Shown here piece by piece: positions 7,628-15,188 of a stretch of 64,000 nt of DNA. Under the pieces are notes generated by a model. It saw only the letters and a program-made list of their open reading frames with translations, searched no databases and was not told the DNA's origin. Within the stretch, counting starts at the first letter, position 1; each line of letters starts with the position of its first letter. This DNA comes from Nocardia blacklockiae. Its GTDB lineage: Bacteria > Actinomycetota > Actinomycetes > Mycobacteriales > Mycobacteriaceae. Both the position numbers and the translations under genes were made by a program. The stretch lies in NCBI RefSeq assembly GCF_015477355.1, contig NZ_JADLRJ010000001.1:1302001-1366000 (forward strand), written 5' to 3'.

Positions 7628-8631
7628 CGCGACACCGCCGCATCGAGTTCGCGGAGGGGTTCGGTGGCGGCGGGTGCGGAGGGTGACACAGGTACGGGTG
7701 GCGGGCCCGCGGGGGTGGCGGGTGCGGTGGCGGTTAGTGTTGCGCGGCCGGTGTTTCCGCGGGTGAGTAGTGCGGTCAGGGGGGTGGGGTCGGCGCGGAG
7801 GGCGTGGGCCGCGGTGTGTAGGTCGGTGGCGAATTCGGTGAGGACCGCGGCGATCTCGTCGGCGTTGGCGCGCAGGATGTCGGTCCACAGGCGGGCGTTG
7901 CCCGCCGCGATTCGGGTCGTGTCGCGGATGCCCGCGCCGCACAGGGCGAGGGTGGTGGCGTCCGCATCGGCGAGGCGGGCCGCGAGCAGCGCCGAGATCA
8001 GGTGCGGCACATGGGATGTGCGCGCTACCACGCGATCGTGCTCGGCGGCCGTGAGGACGACCGGGCGGGCGCCGAGGCGGGTGATCAGGTCCGCGACCGC
8101 CCGCACCGTGTCGGGGTGGGTCCGGGCGTCCGGTGTGAGCACCCACGTCCGGTCGTCGAACAGGCCGGGGGTGGCCGCTTCGGGTCCCGACCGCTCACCA
8201 CCGGCCATCGGGTGGCCGCCCACATAGGTGGCCAGGTCGCAGCCGAGCAGCGCCGCCGCCCGCGCGGGGCCGGATTTCACGCCCGCCACATCGGTGTACA
8301 GACGCGACAGTCCCTCGGCCTGGCAGTCGGCGAGCACCGTCGCGACGGCGGCCGGCGGTACGGCGATCACCGTGAGGTCGACGGGAACCGTTGGGAGCCC
8401 GGCGATTCCCGCACCACGGCACGCCGCCGCGCGCACCGCGGCCGGATCGATGTCGTGCAGGTGCACGACCACTCCGCGCCGGCGCAGCGCCAAGGCCACC
8501 GAGGTGCCGATCAACCCGCAGCCGATCACGGCGACCGTCCGTATGGCGCCGCCGCCGGAGTGTCTTCGCCCGGTATCGGAAGACACGGTACGCGCAGTGG
8601 TAACGCCGAAGCTGGTTTCTCTGATATTCAT
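7624..8631 (-). CDS. tyrA: Prephenate dehydrogenase (TyrA-type)
   Basis: This 335-aa NAD(P)-dependent dehydrogenase of tyrosine biosynthesis would convert prephenate to 4-hydroxyphenylpyruvate. The Rossmann motif VAVIGCGLIGTSVALAL is followed by VGGHPMAGGERSGP, a family hallmark that contains the catalytic His region, and by TSHVPHLISALLA. No ACT domain is evident; the C-terminus is an Ala/Pro-rich tail. I chose the ATG at 8631 because GAGG lies 6 nt upstream; ATGs at 8643 and further upstream are alternatives. The EamA transporter gene overlaps its stop by 4 bp. A good sigma-70-like promoter sits 59 bp upstream. Arogenate specificity cannot be excluded. Confidence 0.85.
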   Translation of the reverse strand: MNIRETSFGVTTARTVSSDTGRRHSGGGAIRTVAVIGCGLIGTSVALALRRRGVVVHLHDIDPAAVRAAACRGAGIAGLPTVPVDLTVIAVPPAAVATVLADCQAEGLSRLYTDVAGVKSGPARAAALLGCDLATYVGGHPMAGGERSGPEAATPGLFDDRTWVLTPDARTHPDTVRAVADLITRLGARPVVLTAAEHDRVVARTSHVPHLISALLAARLADADATTLALCGAGIRDTTRIAAGNARLWTDILRANADEIAAVLTEFATDLHTAAHALRADPTPLTALLTRGNTGRATLTATAPATPAGPPPVPVSPSAPAATEPLRELDAAVSR

Positions 8632-8689
8632 CGCGAGCCTCATCTTTGCGATGCATTTCCGGACGCATGACCACATCCGGACGCGGGCA

Positions 8690-8719
8690 AATGTACGCCG
8701 CCGCGCGAACGCCGGTCAA
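8690..8719 (-). promoter_or_regulatory. Sigma-70-like promoter of tyrA-eamA
   Basis: On the minus strand TTGACC (8719-8714) and TACATT (8695-8690) are separated by 18 bp, close to the vegetative consensus. The -10 box lies 59 nt upstream of the tyrA start at 8631. Nothing overlapping looks like an operator. Confidence 0.6.
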
Positions 8720-8755
8720 CGGTTCCGGCAAAGCACGCGGAAACGATTCCGGAAT

Positions 8756-8806
8756 TACCTATCGATACCTATGGGTACCTATATCAGGTCGTCTCCTAGG
8801 TATACT
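8756..8806 (+). promoter_or_regulatory. Three 10-bp-spaced TACCTA boxes plus inverted copy and -10 box
   Basis: TACCTA occurs at 8756-8761, 8766-8771 and 8776-8781, exactly one helical turn apart. An inverted copy TAGGTA (8797-8802) overlaps a -10-like TATACT at 8801-8806. There is no convincing -35 box 17 bp upstream, which fits an activator-dependent promoter. It points towards the unknown-protein/P450 pair whose first start is about 190 bp downstream. The rest of the 8632-8995 gap holds the divergent tyrA promoter and no credible gene. Confidence 0.6.
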
Positions 8807-8995
8807 GACGGCACGCGCCGACAATCCTCTCTCCCGCTTGCCAGGCCCGCGTGCCCCCGTTACAGTCCAGACTGGGTGACCACCGGGCAAACCCGATGCG
8901 ACCAGGGCATGTGCCCCGAGTGGCCCACCTCAGAGTGCGTGGCAATCCTCGCCGTCCCCGTTCCCCGACCCTTCACCCGATGGCAGGGTTCCGCA

Positions 8996-10291
8996 ATGAG
9001 AAGTAATTCCGCACAGCGCCGCGACGCCGTGGAAATCACCCGACAGGCGTTGCTCGCTCGACTCGGCCGATTCCTCCCCGAACCGGAATATCGCGCATTC
9101 TTCGCCTGGGCGCTGTCCGCGGACAATCCACACAACGACCTGTTCACCCGGAACATCGCGTTGACGCAGCTGGGGAATCTCACCGCGGAATTGCTGGCCG
9201 GCCTGTCCGATACCGCGGAATGGCCGATTCTGCTCCGGCACGCCGTGCCGGTGAATCTTTATCAGATATTCGAGGTGGTGTCCGACAATCTCGGCATCGG
9301 CCTGGCCGAGCCCGGCGCGCGACCGGCGGTGCGCGACCTGCTGCTGGACTTCGACGCGGTCGCCGCCGACGACCTGCGTCGCCCGTCCGCGCGGCCGGTG
9401 CCGGAACTCCTCGCGCCGCTGCGTGCGCGGTGCGCGCGAATCTCGAGCTTCGAACAGAGCCTGACCGCCCCCTACCAGCGCAAGATCACCGAGTGCTACC
9501 GCGCCCAGCGAGCGCGCGAGATCCCTTCGCACGCACTCGAATACAGCGTATGGAGCGGCCTGGTGGCCAACCTCGTCGCCGGGCGCGACGTGCTGACGGC
9601 GATCGCGGGCACGGCCGGCGAGCGGGCCGTGCGGGCGGCCACCCTCGAGCGCTACACCGCCGTGGACCGGACCGTCCGCCACCTCGATCGCACCCGTGCG
9701 GAACTGCTCGACACCGGCAGCAGGGCCATCCTCGTCACCGCGACCCTCGGCTATTTCGCGACCGTCTTCGGCGAGCTGTCCGGCACCGACCGCGGCTACC
9801 TCGCGGCCCTGCGGGACGGCTCGCTGACGGCCGCCTTCGAGACGGCCGCGGTGCTGGTGCGGCTCCAGAACGACGTCGGCACGACGCTGCTGCGCGCGAC
9901 CTCCGCCGAGCGCGCCGACCTGCTCACCTCGGTGCGGCGACGCTACGGCACCACCGCCGCGAGCGCCCTGCCGGTGCTGTCCCGCGCGGCCGACGAACCG
10001 GCACTGAACCGTTTCCGGAAAGACCTCGCGCACAACGAGTTCAACATCTGCCTGGGCACGCTGCGCACCGCCGCCGACGTCGCCGAGGGCTTCGAGATCC
10101 TGCGGGACGACCTCGACTACTTCGCCGGGCACTACGCCCGGCTGCGGCGCGAACTCGAGCAGCGGCTCACCGATCTCGAACGGCGACTGCGGGATCGGCG
10201 CGGCATCGAACTCACGCGCCGCTTCGTCGACTTCCACGAGGACCTGTACGCCCACCGCTACGACACCCTGGCCGGCGACTATGCGATCTGA
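8996..10291 (+). CDS. Unrecognised 431-aa helical protein coupled to a P450
   Basis: I do not recognise this family. The protein is predicted to be almost entirely alpha-helical, with no signal peptide or membrane segment. Conserved-looking stretches include NLYQIFEVVSDNLGIGL, LVRLQNDVGTTLLRA (about 288-302), FRKDLAHNEFNICLG and a charged helix LRRELEQRLTDLERRLRDR near the C-terminus. The NDVGT stretch recalls the NSE metal motif of class I terpene cyclases. However, the expected Glu is Arg and no DDxxD motif is visible, so that identity is not supported. The ATG at 8996 is preceded by a long leader. Its last codons overlap the P450 start by 11 bp, so the two are coupled and likely act together. 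Confidence 0.6.
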   Translation: MRSNSAQRRDAVEITRQALLARLGRFLPEPEYRAFFAWALSADNPHNDLFTRNIALTQLGNLTAELLAGLSDTAEWPILLRHAVPVNLYQIFEVVSDNLGIGLAEPGARPAVRDLLLDFDAVAADDLRRPSARPVPELLAPLRARCARISSFEQSLTAPYQRKITECYRAQRAREIPSHALEYSVWSGLVANLVAGRDVLTAIAGTAGERAVRAATLERYTAVDRTVRHLDRTRAELLDTGSRAILVTATLGYFATVFGELSGTDRGYLAALRDGSLTAAFETAAVLVRLQNDVGTTLLRATSAERADLLTSVRRRYGTTAASALPVLSRAADEPALNRFRKDLAHNEFNICLGTLRTAADVAEGFEILRDDLDYFAGHYARLRRELEQRLTDLERRLRDRRGIELTRRFVDFHEDLYAHRYDTLAGDYAI

Positions 10292-11582
10292 CAGCTTCCG
10301 CGCGATTCCGTATGCGCCGCACCGCTTTCCGGTCCTGGGCCATGCGCCGGTGCTGCTGCGCCGGCCGCTGCCGTTCCTCCGGTCGCTCACCGACGCCGGG
10401 CCGGTGGTGCGCCTGCGGCTCGGCCCCACCTCCGCGTACCTGGTCACCGACCCGGCACTGGTGCGGCGCGTGCTGGTGGCCGACGCCGCGCGGTACACCA
10501 AGGGCCTGCACTATCGGAAACTCGCCGCGCTGCTGGGCAATTCGCTGTCCACCACCGACGGCCGCCACCACCGCGAACGCCGCCGGCTGCTGCAACCGGC
10601 CTTCCACCACCGCCATCTCCCCCGCTACGCCGACCTCATCCGCGAATCCACCCTGGAGCTGGCCGACGGCTGGCGCGCCGGTGCGGTGATCGCGATCGAC
10701 GACGCCATGCGCGAACTCTCGCTCACCGTGGCGGCCCGGACGCTGTGCTCGGCCGCGCCGAGCGCGCACGCGATCGAGACCATCCGCCGCGACCTGCCCA
10801 CCGTCCTGCGCGGCGTGGCGTGGCGGGTGCTGATCTCCGCGCCGGTTCTCGAACGGCTGCCGCTGCCGGCGAATCGGCGGTTCACGGCGGCCAACCGGCG
10901 GCTGCGGCAGGTCGTCGCGGACCTGGTCGCCCACTATCGGTCCGCGGGCCTCGACCACGGCGACCTGCTGTCGCTGCTGCTGGCCGCACGCGACCCGGAC
11001 ACCGGCGCCGGGCTGACCGACGACGAGATCCGCGACGAGCTGGTCAACCTGCTGTTCGCCGGCACCGAGACGACCGGCAACGCGATGGCCTGGCTGTGGC
11101 ACGCGGTCGCGGCGCACCCCGGCGTCGCGGATCGGCTGCGGGACGAAGCACGCGACGGCTCCGGCGAGTACGCGCAGCGCGTCGCGCGGGAGACGCTGCG
11201 GCTGTATCCGCCGCCGTGGCTGGTGTCCCGGCAGACCCGCGCCGCGACCGAACTCGGTGGCCACCTGCTCCCGGCGGGCGCGCACGTCCTGTTCAGTCCC
11301 TATGCGCTGCAACGACATCCGGACCACTTCCCGGACCCCGACGTCTTCGACCCGGACCGCTGGCTGCCCGGCCGCCGGGCCGAGATGTCCAGGACCGCCT
11401 TCCTGGCCTTCGGCGCGGGACCGCAGAACTGCGTGGGCGAAGGCCTCGCCATGCTCGAGATCACCACGGTCGCAACGACTCTCGCCGCACGATTCCGGCT
11501 CGTGCCCGTCGCCCCCACCGCGCCGAAGGTGTCCGCGACGCTGACCCCGGACCGGCTGCGCATGCGCGTCACGCCCTGGTAG
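10281..11582 (+). CDS. Cytochrome P450
   Basis: This 433-aa class I-type bacterial P450 is soluble. The I-helix motif AGTETT is at about residues 260-265, the K-helix ExxR is in RETLRLYPPPW, and the heme-binding loop is FGAGPQNCVGEG with Cys384 as ligand. The segment GRHHRERRRLLQPAFHH and the overall spacing recall P450s that oxidise terpenes, such as PtlI and the CYP170 group, as I remember them. Its ATG lies inside the end of the preceding gene (11-bp overlap), so translation is coupled to that unknown protein. Redox partners are not encoded nearby. The substrate is unknown. Confidence 0.9.
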   Translation: MRSDSFRAIPYAPHRFPVLGHAPVLLRRPLPFLRSLTDAGPVVRLRLGPTSAYLVTDPALVRRVLVADAARYTKGLHYRKLAALLGNSLSTTDGRHHRERRRLLQPAFHHRHLPRYADLIRESTLELADGWRAGAVIAIDDAMRELSLTVAARTLCSAAPSAHAIETIRRDLPTVLRGVAWRVLISAPVLERLPLPANRRFTAANRRLRQVVADLVAHYRSAGLDHGDLLSLLLAARDPDTGAGLTDDEIRDELVNLLFAGTETTGNAMAWLWHAVAAHPGVADRLRDEARDGSGEYAQRVARETLRLYPPPWLVSRQTRAATELGGHLLPAGAHVLFSPYALQRHPDHFPDPDVFDPDRWLPGRRAEMSRTAFLAFGAGPQNCVGEGLAMLEITTVATTLAARFRLVPVAPTAPKVSATLTPDRLRMRVTPW

Positions 11583-11595
11583 CGGCGCCCGGCCG

Positions 11596-14028
11596 TCAGA
11601 AGCGCGGAATCGCTTTGGAGGGTGTGAGTTTGACGTTTCCGGTCCAGTACTCGGAGTTGGCCATGACCTGCAAGACTTCCGAGGCGCGGGGCAGGTTTCC
11701 GGCGTGTGCGGCGGTGAGGTATTGCTGGGCGAGGTGGGGCATGATGAACCGGTTCATCAGCTGGCCGCGTTCCTGGCTCCAGCCTTCGAATTCGACCGGC
11801 AGCGGATAGTCGGGGTTGGATTGCACGACATTGCCGCTCGCGTCGCGGGTGATGCGGCTGCCACCGGCGAGGGCTTGGATGCCGCGGATCTTGTCGCGGG
11901 TCGGGGCGGCGAAGTAGTCGTGCAGGTAATCGAGTTCTTCGCGGGTGAGTTCGTTCTCGTGGACGTGGTCGATGTAGCGGCGGTTGGCCAGGCGGTGCGC
12001 GGTCTGCTGGAACAGGGCCATATTGGCCGGAGACGTACCGAGTTTGAGCACGGCCAGTGACGCGGCGGCCTCGCCGATGTATTTGTCGCCGTCCCACACG
12101 CTGGGCGCGAAGTTCTCCCGGTAGTTGTAGGCACGAATGGCGTCGGTGACCATGGCCTCATCCGTGAAACCGGCATCGATCATCGCGGCGCCCACGTCGC
12201 TCAGCGACCCGCCCCGGTTCAGTACGCGGTCCACGGCGGCGGCCGCACTGCGCGGCGTGTGCTGATTGCCGTGTTCGCGCACCGCCGACCGGGCCGCCTC
12301 CATCAGCTGGCCGCGGGTCCGGTACTGATTGAGCATCCACCCGTTCTCGTGGACCGCCGCATTCGCCCGCCACATGCCGACCTCGGCGCGATTGCGCAGG
12401 CGCGAATTCGGGTCGAAAGGATTTCTGCGGAAACCGAAGAGCACTCCCGCGATCGGATTGTTGTTCACGGTGTTGACCGCCGCCAGGGTCGCCAGCAGAC
12501 CGGGCGACAGGGCGTGGCCGGTCCCCGCGGAAGAACCCATTCCCAGCGCGGTGGCGCCCCCGCCTCCTCCGCCGCCTTTGCCGTTCGGGCCTTGCATGGC
12601 CAGCGCGAACCGGTTGGCGATCCACTCGTTGCCCTTGTCCAGCCCCGCGGCCAGGCGCTTCAACTGCAGGATCGCCACCACCTCCACGATCGCGCCCAGC
12701 ACCAGCACTACCGTCACCTGGCCACCGGCCTGCTCGAACAACTTCCCCAGAAACAACGCGTACACCGCCAGGAAAATCGTGTACGCCGTCATCCGCGCCC
12801 CCGACACCAACCCGTCCACCAGATTCCGCGCCAGAAACGTCTGCGTCGGCCCGTACACGAAACCACCCGCGGTGAAACCGAACACCGCCATGAACCCGTG
12901 ATAGACCGCATCCAACGCCGCCCACACGATCTTCACCGCCAGATACGCCCCGAAGCACAACATGATCGCCGCGCACACCAGCAACACCAACCCCGAACCG
13001 ATCTGCCCCATACTCGGATTCGACGCTTTCCGATACGCGGCCATATCCCCGCACGCCCGCAATCCGTCGATCACCCGGCTCGTGTCCCCGGCCGTCACCG
13101 ATCCCGACCACGCCGCCGCACACCGCGGTGACTGATCGATCACGTGCCCGAAGTTCCACACCTGCACCGGACGTCGCGCGAAATTGTCCGCGAGATTCCC
13201 CTGCATCCCCGCCATCAAGCGGTCCGGGTCGGGATTGGAATCACCCCCGAGCCCCGCCGCGACGGCCACGCCCACATTCCGGCCCTGTGCGAGCAATCCG
13301 TCCGAGGACAATACTTCCGCCAGCGGATGCGCCAGGAACAACGGGCCGATCACGGCGACGGCCAGCATGGTCACCACCTGGATCGTCGCCTTGGAATAGA
13401 AGCCGCGTAAGACGAACCAGGCCACGAAGAACGCACCGATTCCCGCCGCCGTCACCAACAGGAGCGGCGTCGCGATCTGTCCCGTCAGCGCCTCGCCGAC
13501 CCCCGACAGTGCCCGTCCGAAAGGATCGAGCCACCGGAAACCCAACGCGAATCCGATCAACCACACCGCCGTGGTCACGATCACCATGTAGCCGACGAAT
13601 TCCAGGCCGAGCACCGCCGCGACCACCGTCTTCAGCGGGCTGAACAAACTCCCGTGATCGGTCGCGAACACGTAATCGGTCAATCGTGTCCCGGCGGAAT
13701 CCCGAACGTCCATCCAGCTCAACGCGTCGATACCCGCACCCCCGCCCGACCCGGACGTCGCCGCCGACGCCGACTGCGCCCACGCCACCGCACCCAGCAC
13801 ACCCGGAAAGACCACGAACGCGCCCACCAGCACCGCGCACCAGAACACCCTGCGCCGCAAAGCGGAAGCACCGACCCACTCCCGCCCGCGCCGGAACCAC
13901 GCCCGCGGCAACCACTTCCGCGCATCCCAGAACGCCATCTCCACAGCGCTCCACGCGCGGGGAACTCCGCGGGAACCGTCGGCCGCCACGCCGGTCGTCG
14001 GTCCTGGTGATCGCAGCACTGTCGTCAT
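11596..14028 (-). CDS. Polytopic membrane protein, TrbL/VirB6-like architecture
   Basis: This 810-aa protein starts with about 60 basic residues, then a transmembrane helix (RVFWCAVLVGAFVVFPGVLG). About six further helices reach to residue 480, with two long extracellular loops. A glycine run (GKGGGGGGGA) leads into a cytoplasmic C-terminal domain of roughly 290 residues. Multi-span proteins with a large soluble tail and such Gly-rich linkers occur in type IV secretion/conjugation systems (TrbL/VirB6) and in actinomycete integrative elements. No other conjugation gene (VirB4, TraG/VirD4, relaxase) is nearby, so it may be a relic or a stand-alone protein. I chose the ATG at 14028 (AGGA upstream). 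The C-terminal domain is not recognised. Confidence 0.6.
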   Translation of the reverse strand: MTTVLRSPGPTTGVAADGSRGVPRAWSAVEMAFWDARKWLPRAWFRRGREWVGASALRRRVFWCAVLVGAFVVFPGVLGAVAWAQSASAATSGSGGGAGIDALSWMDVRDSAGTRLTDYVFATDHGSLFSPLKTVVAAVLGLEFVGYMVIVTTAVWLIGFALGFRWLDPFGRALSGVGEALTGQIATPLLLVTAAGIGAFFVAWFVLRGFYSKATIQVVTMLAVAVIGPLFLAHPLAEVLSSDGLLAQGRNVGVAVAAGLGGDSNPDPDRLMAGMQGNLADNFARRPVQVWNFGHVIDQSPRCAAAWSGSVTAGDTSRVIDGLRACGDMAAYRKASNPSMGQIGSGLVLLVCAAIMLCFGAYLAVKIVWAALDAVYHGFMAVFGFTAGGFVYGPTQTFLARNLVDGLVSGARMTAYTIFLAVYALFLGKLFEQAGGQVTVVLVLGAIVEVVAILQLKRLAAGLDKGNEWIANRFALAMQGPNGKGGGGGGGATALGMGSSAGTGHALSPGLLATLAAVNTVNNNPIAGVLFGFRRNPFDPNSRLRNRAEVGMWRANAAVHENGWMLNQYRTRGQLMEAARSAVREHGNQHTPRSAAAAVDRVLNRGGSLSDVGAAMIDAGFTDEAMVTDAIRAYNYRENFAPSVWDGDKYIGEAAASLAVLKLGTSPANMALFQQTAHRLANRRYIDHVHENELTREELDYLHDYFAAPTRDKIRGIQALAGGSRITRDASGNVVQSNPDYPLPVEFEGWSQERGQLMNRFIMPHLAQQYLTAAHAGNLPRASEVLQVMANSEYWTGNVKLTPSKAIPRF

Positions 14029-14052
14029 GGGTTCCTGGTCGTCGCAGCGGAA

Positions 14053-14075
14053 CACCGCCGGGGGTTCCGGCGGTG
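14053..14075 (-). terminator. Hairpin between the STAS operon and the membrane-protein gene
   Basis: A perfect 9-bp stem (CACCGCCGG / CCGGCGGTG) encloses a 5-nt loop. It lies downstream of the STAS gene ending at 14151 and 25 bp upstream of the membrane-protein start. There is no T-run, so it could be a terminator of the partner-switch operon or an attenuator. Confidence 0.5.
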
Positions 14076-14150
14076 CCAAACCAGGAAAGTTATGTCGTCC
14101 CGCGCGCGAGCGACAGCAATAGGACCAGCGTGATCGGAATTGCGGAACGG

Positions 14151-14672
14151 CTAGGGGGCGAACCGGTTCCACCGCGCGACAGCACGCTGCCCGGCGCGGT
14201 CGGCGCTCGCCTCGCCCGGGGTGATGAGCGGCGTGGAGCGCGGGCGCCCGGGGCGGTCGCGCAGCCGGAGCGCGGCCAGCGCGCCGTCCACCGTCGAGCG
14301 GATCGACAGCCGCGCGGTGCGCGGGTCGCCGCAGGCCAGGCGCGCCAGCCGGGAACGCCTGGTGACCAGGCAGATCTCGACGCCCTCGCGCAGCGCGTCG
14401 GCGGCGTCCTCGGCCAAGGCGGTCAGCGTGCGCAGCGACAGGAATCGCAGCTCGGTGGCATCGACGATCACCGCGCCGCCCGCGGACTTCGCCGCGACCA
14501 CGGCCGTGCGCACCTGCCGGCGCCACAGCGGCAGCGTGAACGCGTCGGCCTCACCGCTCGTCGCCAGCAGCACGACGTCGCCGCGGCGAAGCAACCGGCA
14601 GGACAACTGGTCGCCGGGCGACCGCGCGGGGCCGGCGGAGAAATGGGAATGAGAGCTGGCAATGGGATTCAT
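14151..14672 (-). CDS. STAS-domain protein (anti-sigma factor antagonist-like)
   Basis: This 173-aa protein carries a STAS domain at about residues 35-115 (VVLLATSGEADAFTLPLWR, then AVIVDATELRFLSLRTLTAL). The phosphorylatable position of anti-sigma antagonists falls in RFLSLRT, where Ser is preserved but the usual DSxG context is lost. A C-terminal extension of about 50 residues, rich in Arg, Pro and Ala, is unlike classical RsbV/SpoIIAA. I preferred the second of two adjacent ATGs (14672) because GGGGG lies 6 nt upstream. It is the last gene of a same-strand series with two other STAS genes, a B12 sensor and a PP2C phosphatase, 153 bp after its neighbour. Confidence 0.75.
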   Translation of the reverse strand: MNPIASSHSHFSAGPARSPGDQLSCRLLRRGDVVLLATSGEADAFTLPLWRRQVRTAVVAAKSAGGAVIVDATELRFLSLRTLTALAEDAADALREGVEICLVTRRSRLARLACGDPRTARLSIRSTVDGALAALRLRDRPGRPRSTPLITPGEASADRAGQRAVARWNRFAP

Positions 14673-14825
14673 CATGCTCCCCCGAATCGGGACGGAATGT
14701 ATTCTCCGGCATCGCGGTCAGGGTCCGCAATCATTCGGCAAACCCTTGCTCGTCGAGCCAGCCTACGCGCCGGAGTCGATTCCGCACAGCCCCTTTCGTT
14801 ACAGAGGTATAACACCCCGGCGCCG

Positions 14826-15188
14826 CTATCCCGCCTCGCTGCTGCCCGTCGCACCGGGATCGCCGTGCCGGTGCGGCGGCCGGGTGAGGTGCTCCAGCGT
14901 CCCGGTGACCGTGAGGAGGCGGTCCAGCGCCGGCGGGCGGTGGTCGAGGTGCAGTTCCACCGCGGCGGCCCCGGTGCGGCGGTGGATGAGCAGCAGGCCG
15001 GACAGCCCGGCCGTATCGCAGTGGGTGAGCCGGGTGCAGTCCAGACGCAGGTCGGTGAGGGCCGGTGCGGCGGCGAGCAGCTCGGTCACCGCGGCGACCA
15101 GGTCCGCGGCGGTGTAGTGGTCGAGCTCGCCGGTGAGAACGACTGCGGCGGAACGTCGTTCGCGCCGGATGGTCATGTCCAGACTCAT
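14826..15188 (-). CDS. STAS-domain anti-sigma factor antagonist
   Basis: This 120-aa single-domain STAS protein resembles RsbV/SpoIIAA. It has the strand AVVLTGELDHYTAADLVAAV and the phosphorylation loop RLTHCDTAGLSGLLL. A Thr stands in the position usually phosphorylated on Ser by an anti-sigma kinase. In a partner switch the unphosphorylated form would bind an anti-sigma factor and release a sigma factor, and the upstream PP2C would dephosphorylate it. The ATG overlaps the stop of the B12-sensor gene (ATGA), so the two are translationally coupled. The C-terminal tail is short and poorly ordered. Confidence 0.85.
   Translation of the reverse strand: MSLDMTIRRERRSAAVVLTGELDHYTAADLVAAVTELLAAAPALTDLRLDCTRLTHCDTAGLSGLLLIHRRTGAAAVELHLDHRPPALDRLLTVTGTLEHLTRPPHRHGDPGATGSSEAG

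Noticed and set aside
8646-8879. Open frame in the 8632-8995 gap
   Set aside because: It overlaps the tyrA promoter and the phased TACCTA boxes, has no ribosome site and shows no coding-type third-position bias.
8996-10291. Class I terpene synthase
   Set aside because: The NSE-like stretch has Arg where Glu is needed and there is no DDxxD motif in the expected region, so the identity is left open.
14053-14075. Attachment site or mobile-element end near the TrbL-like gene
   Set aside because: The hairpin is a simple perfect stem-loop placed as a terminator; no direct-repeat partner or tRNA end was seen in the window.
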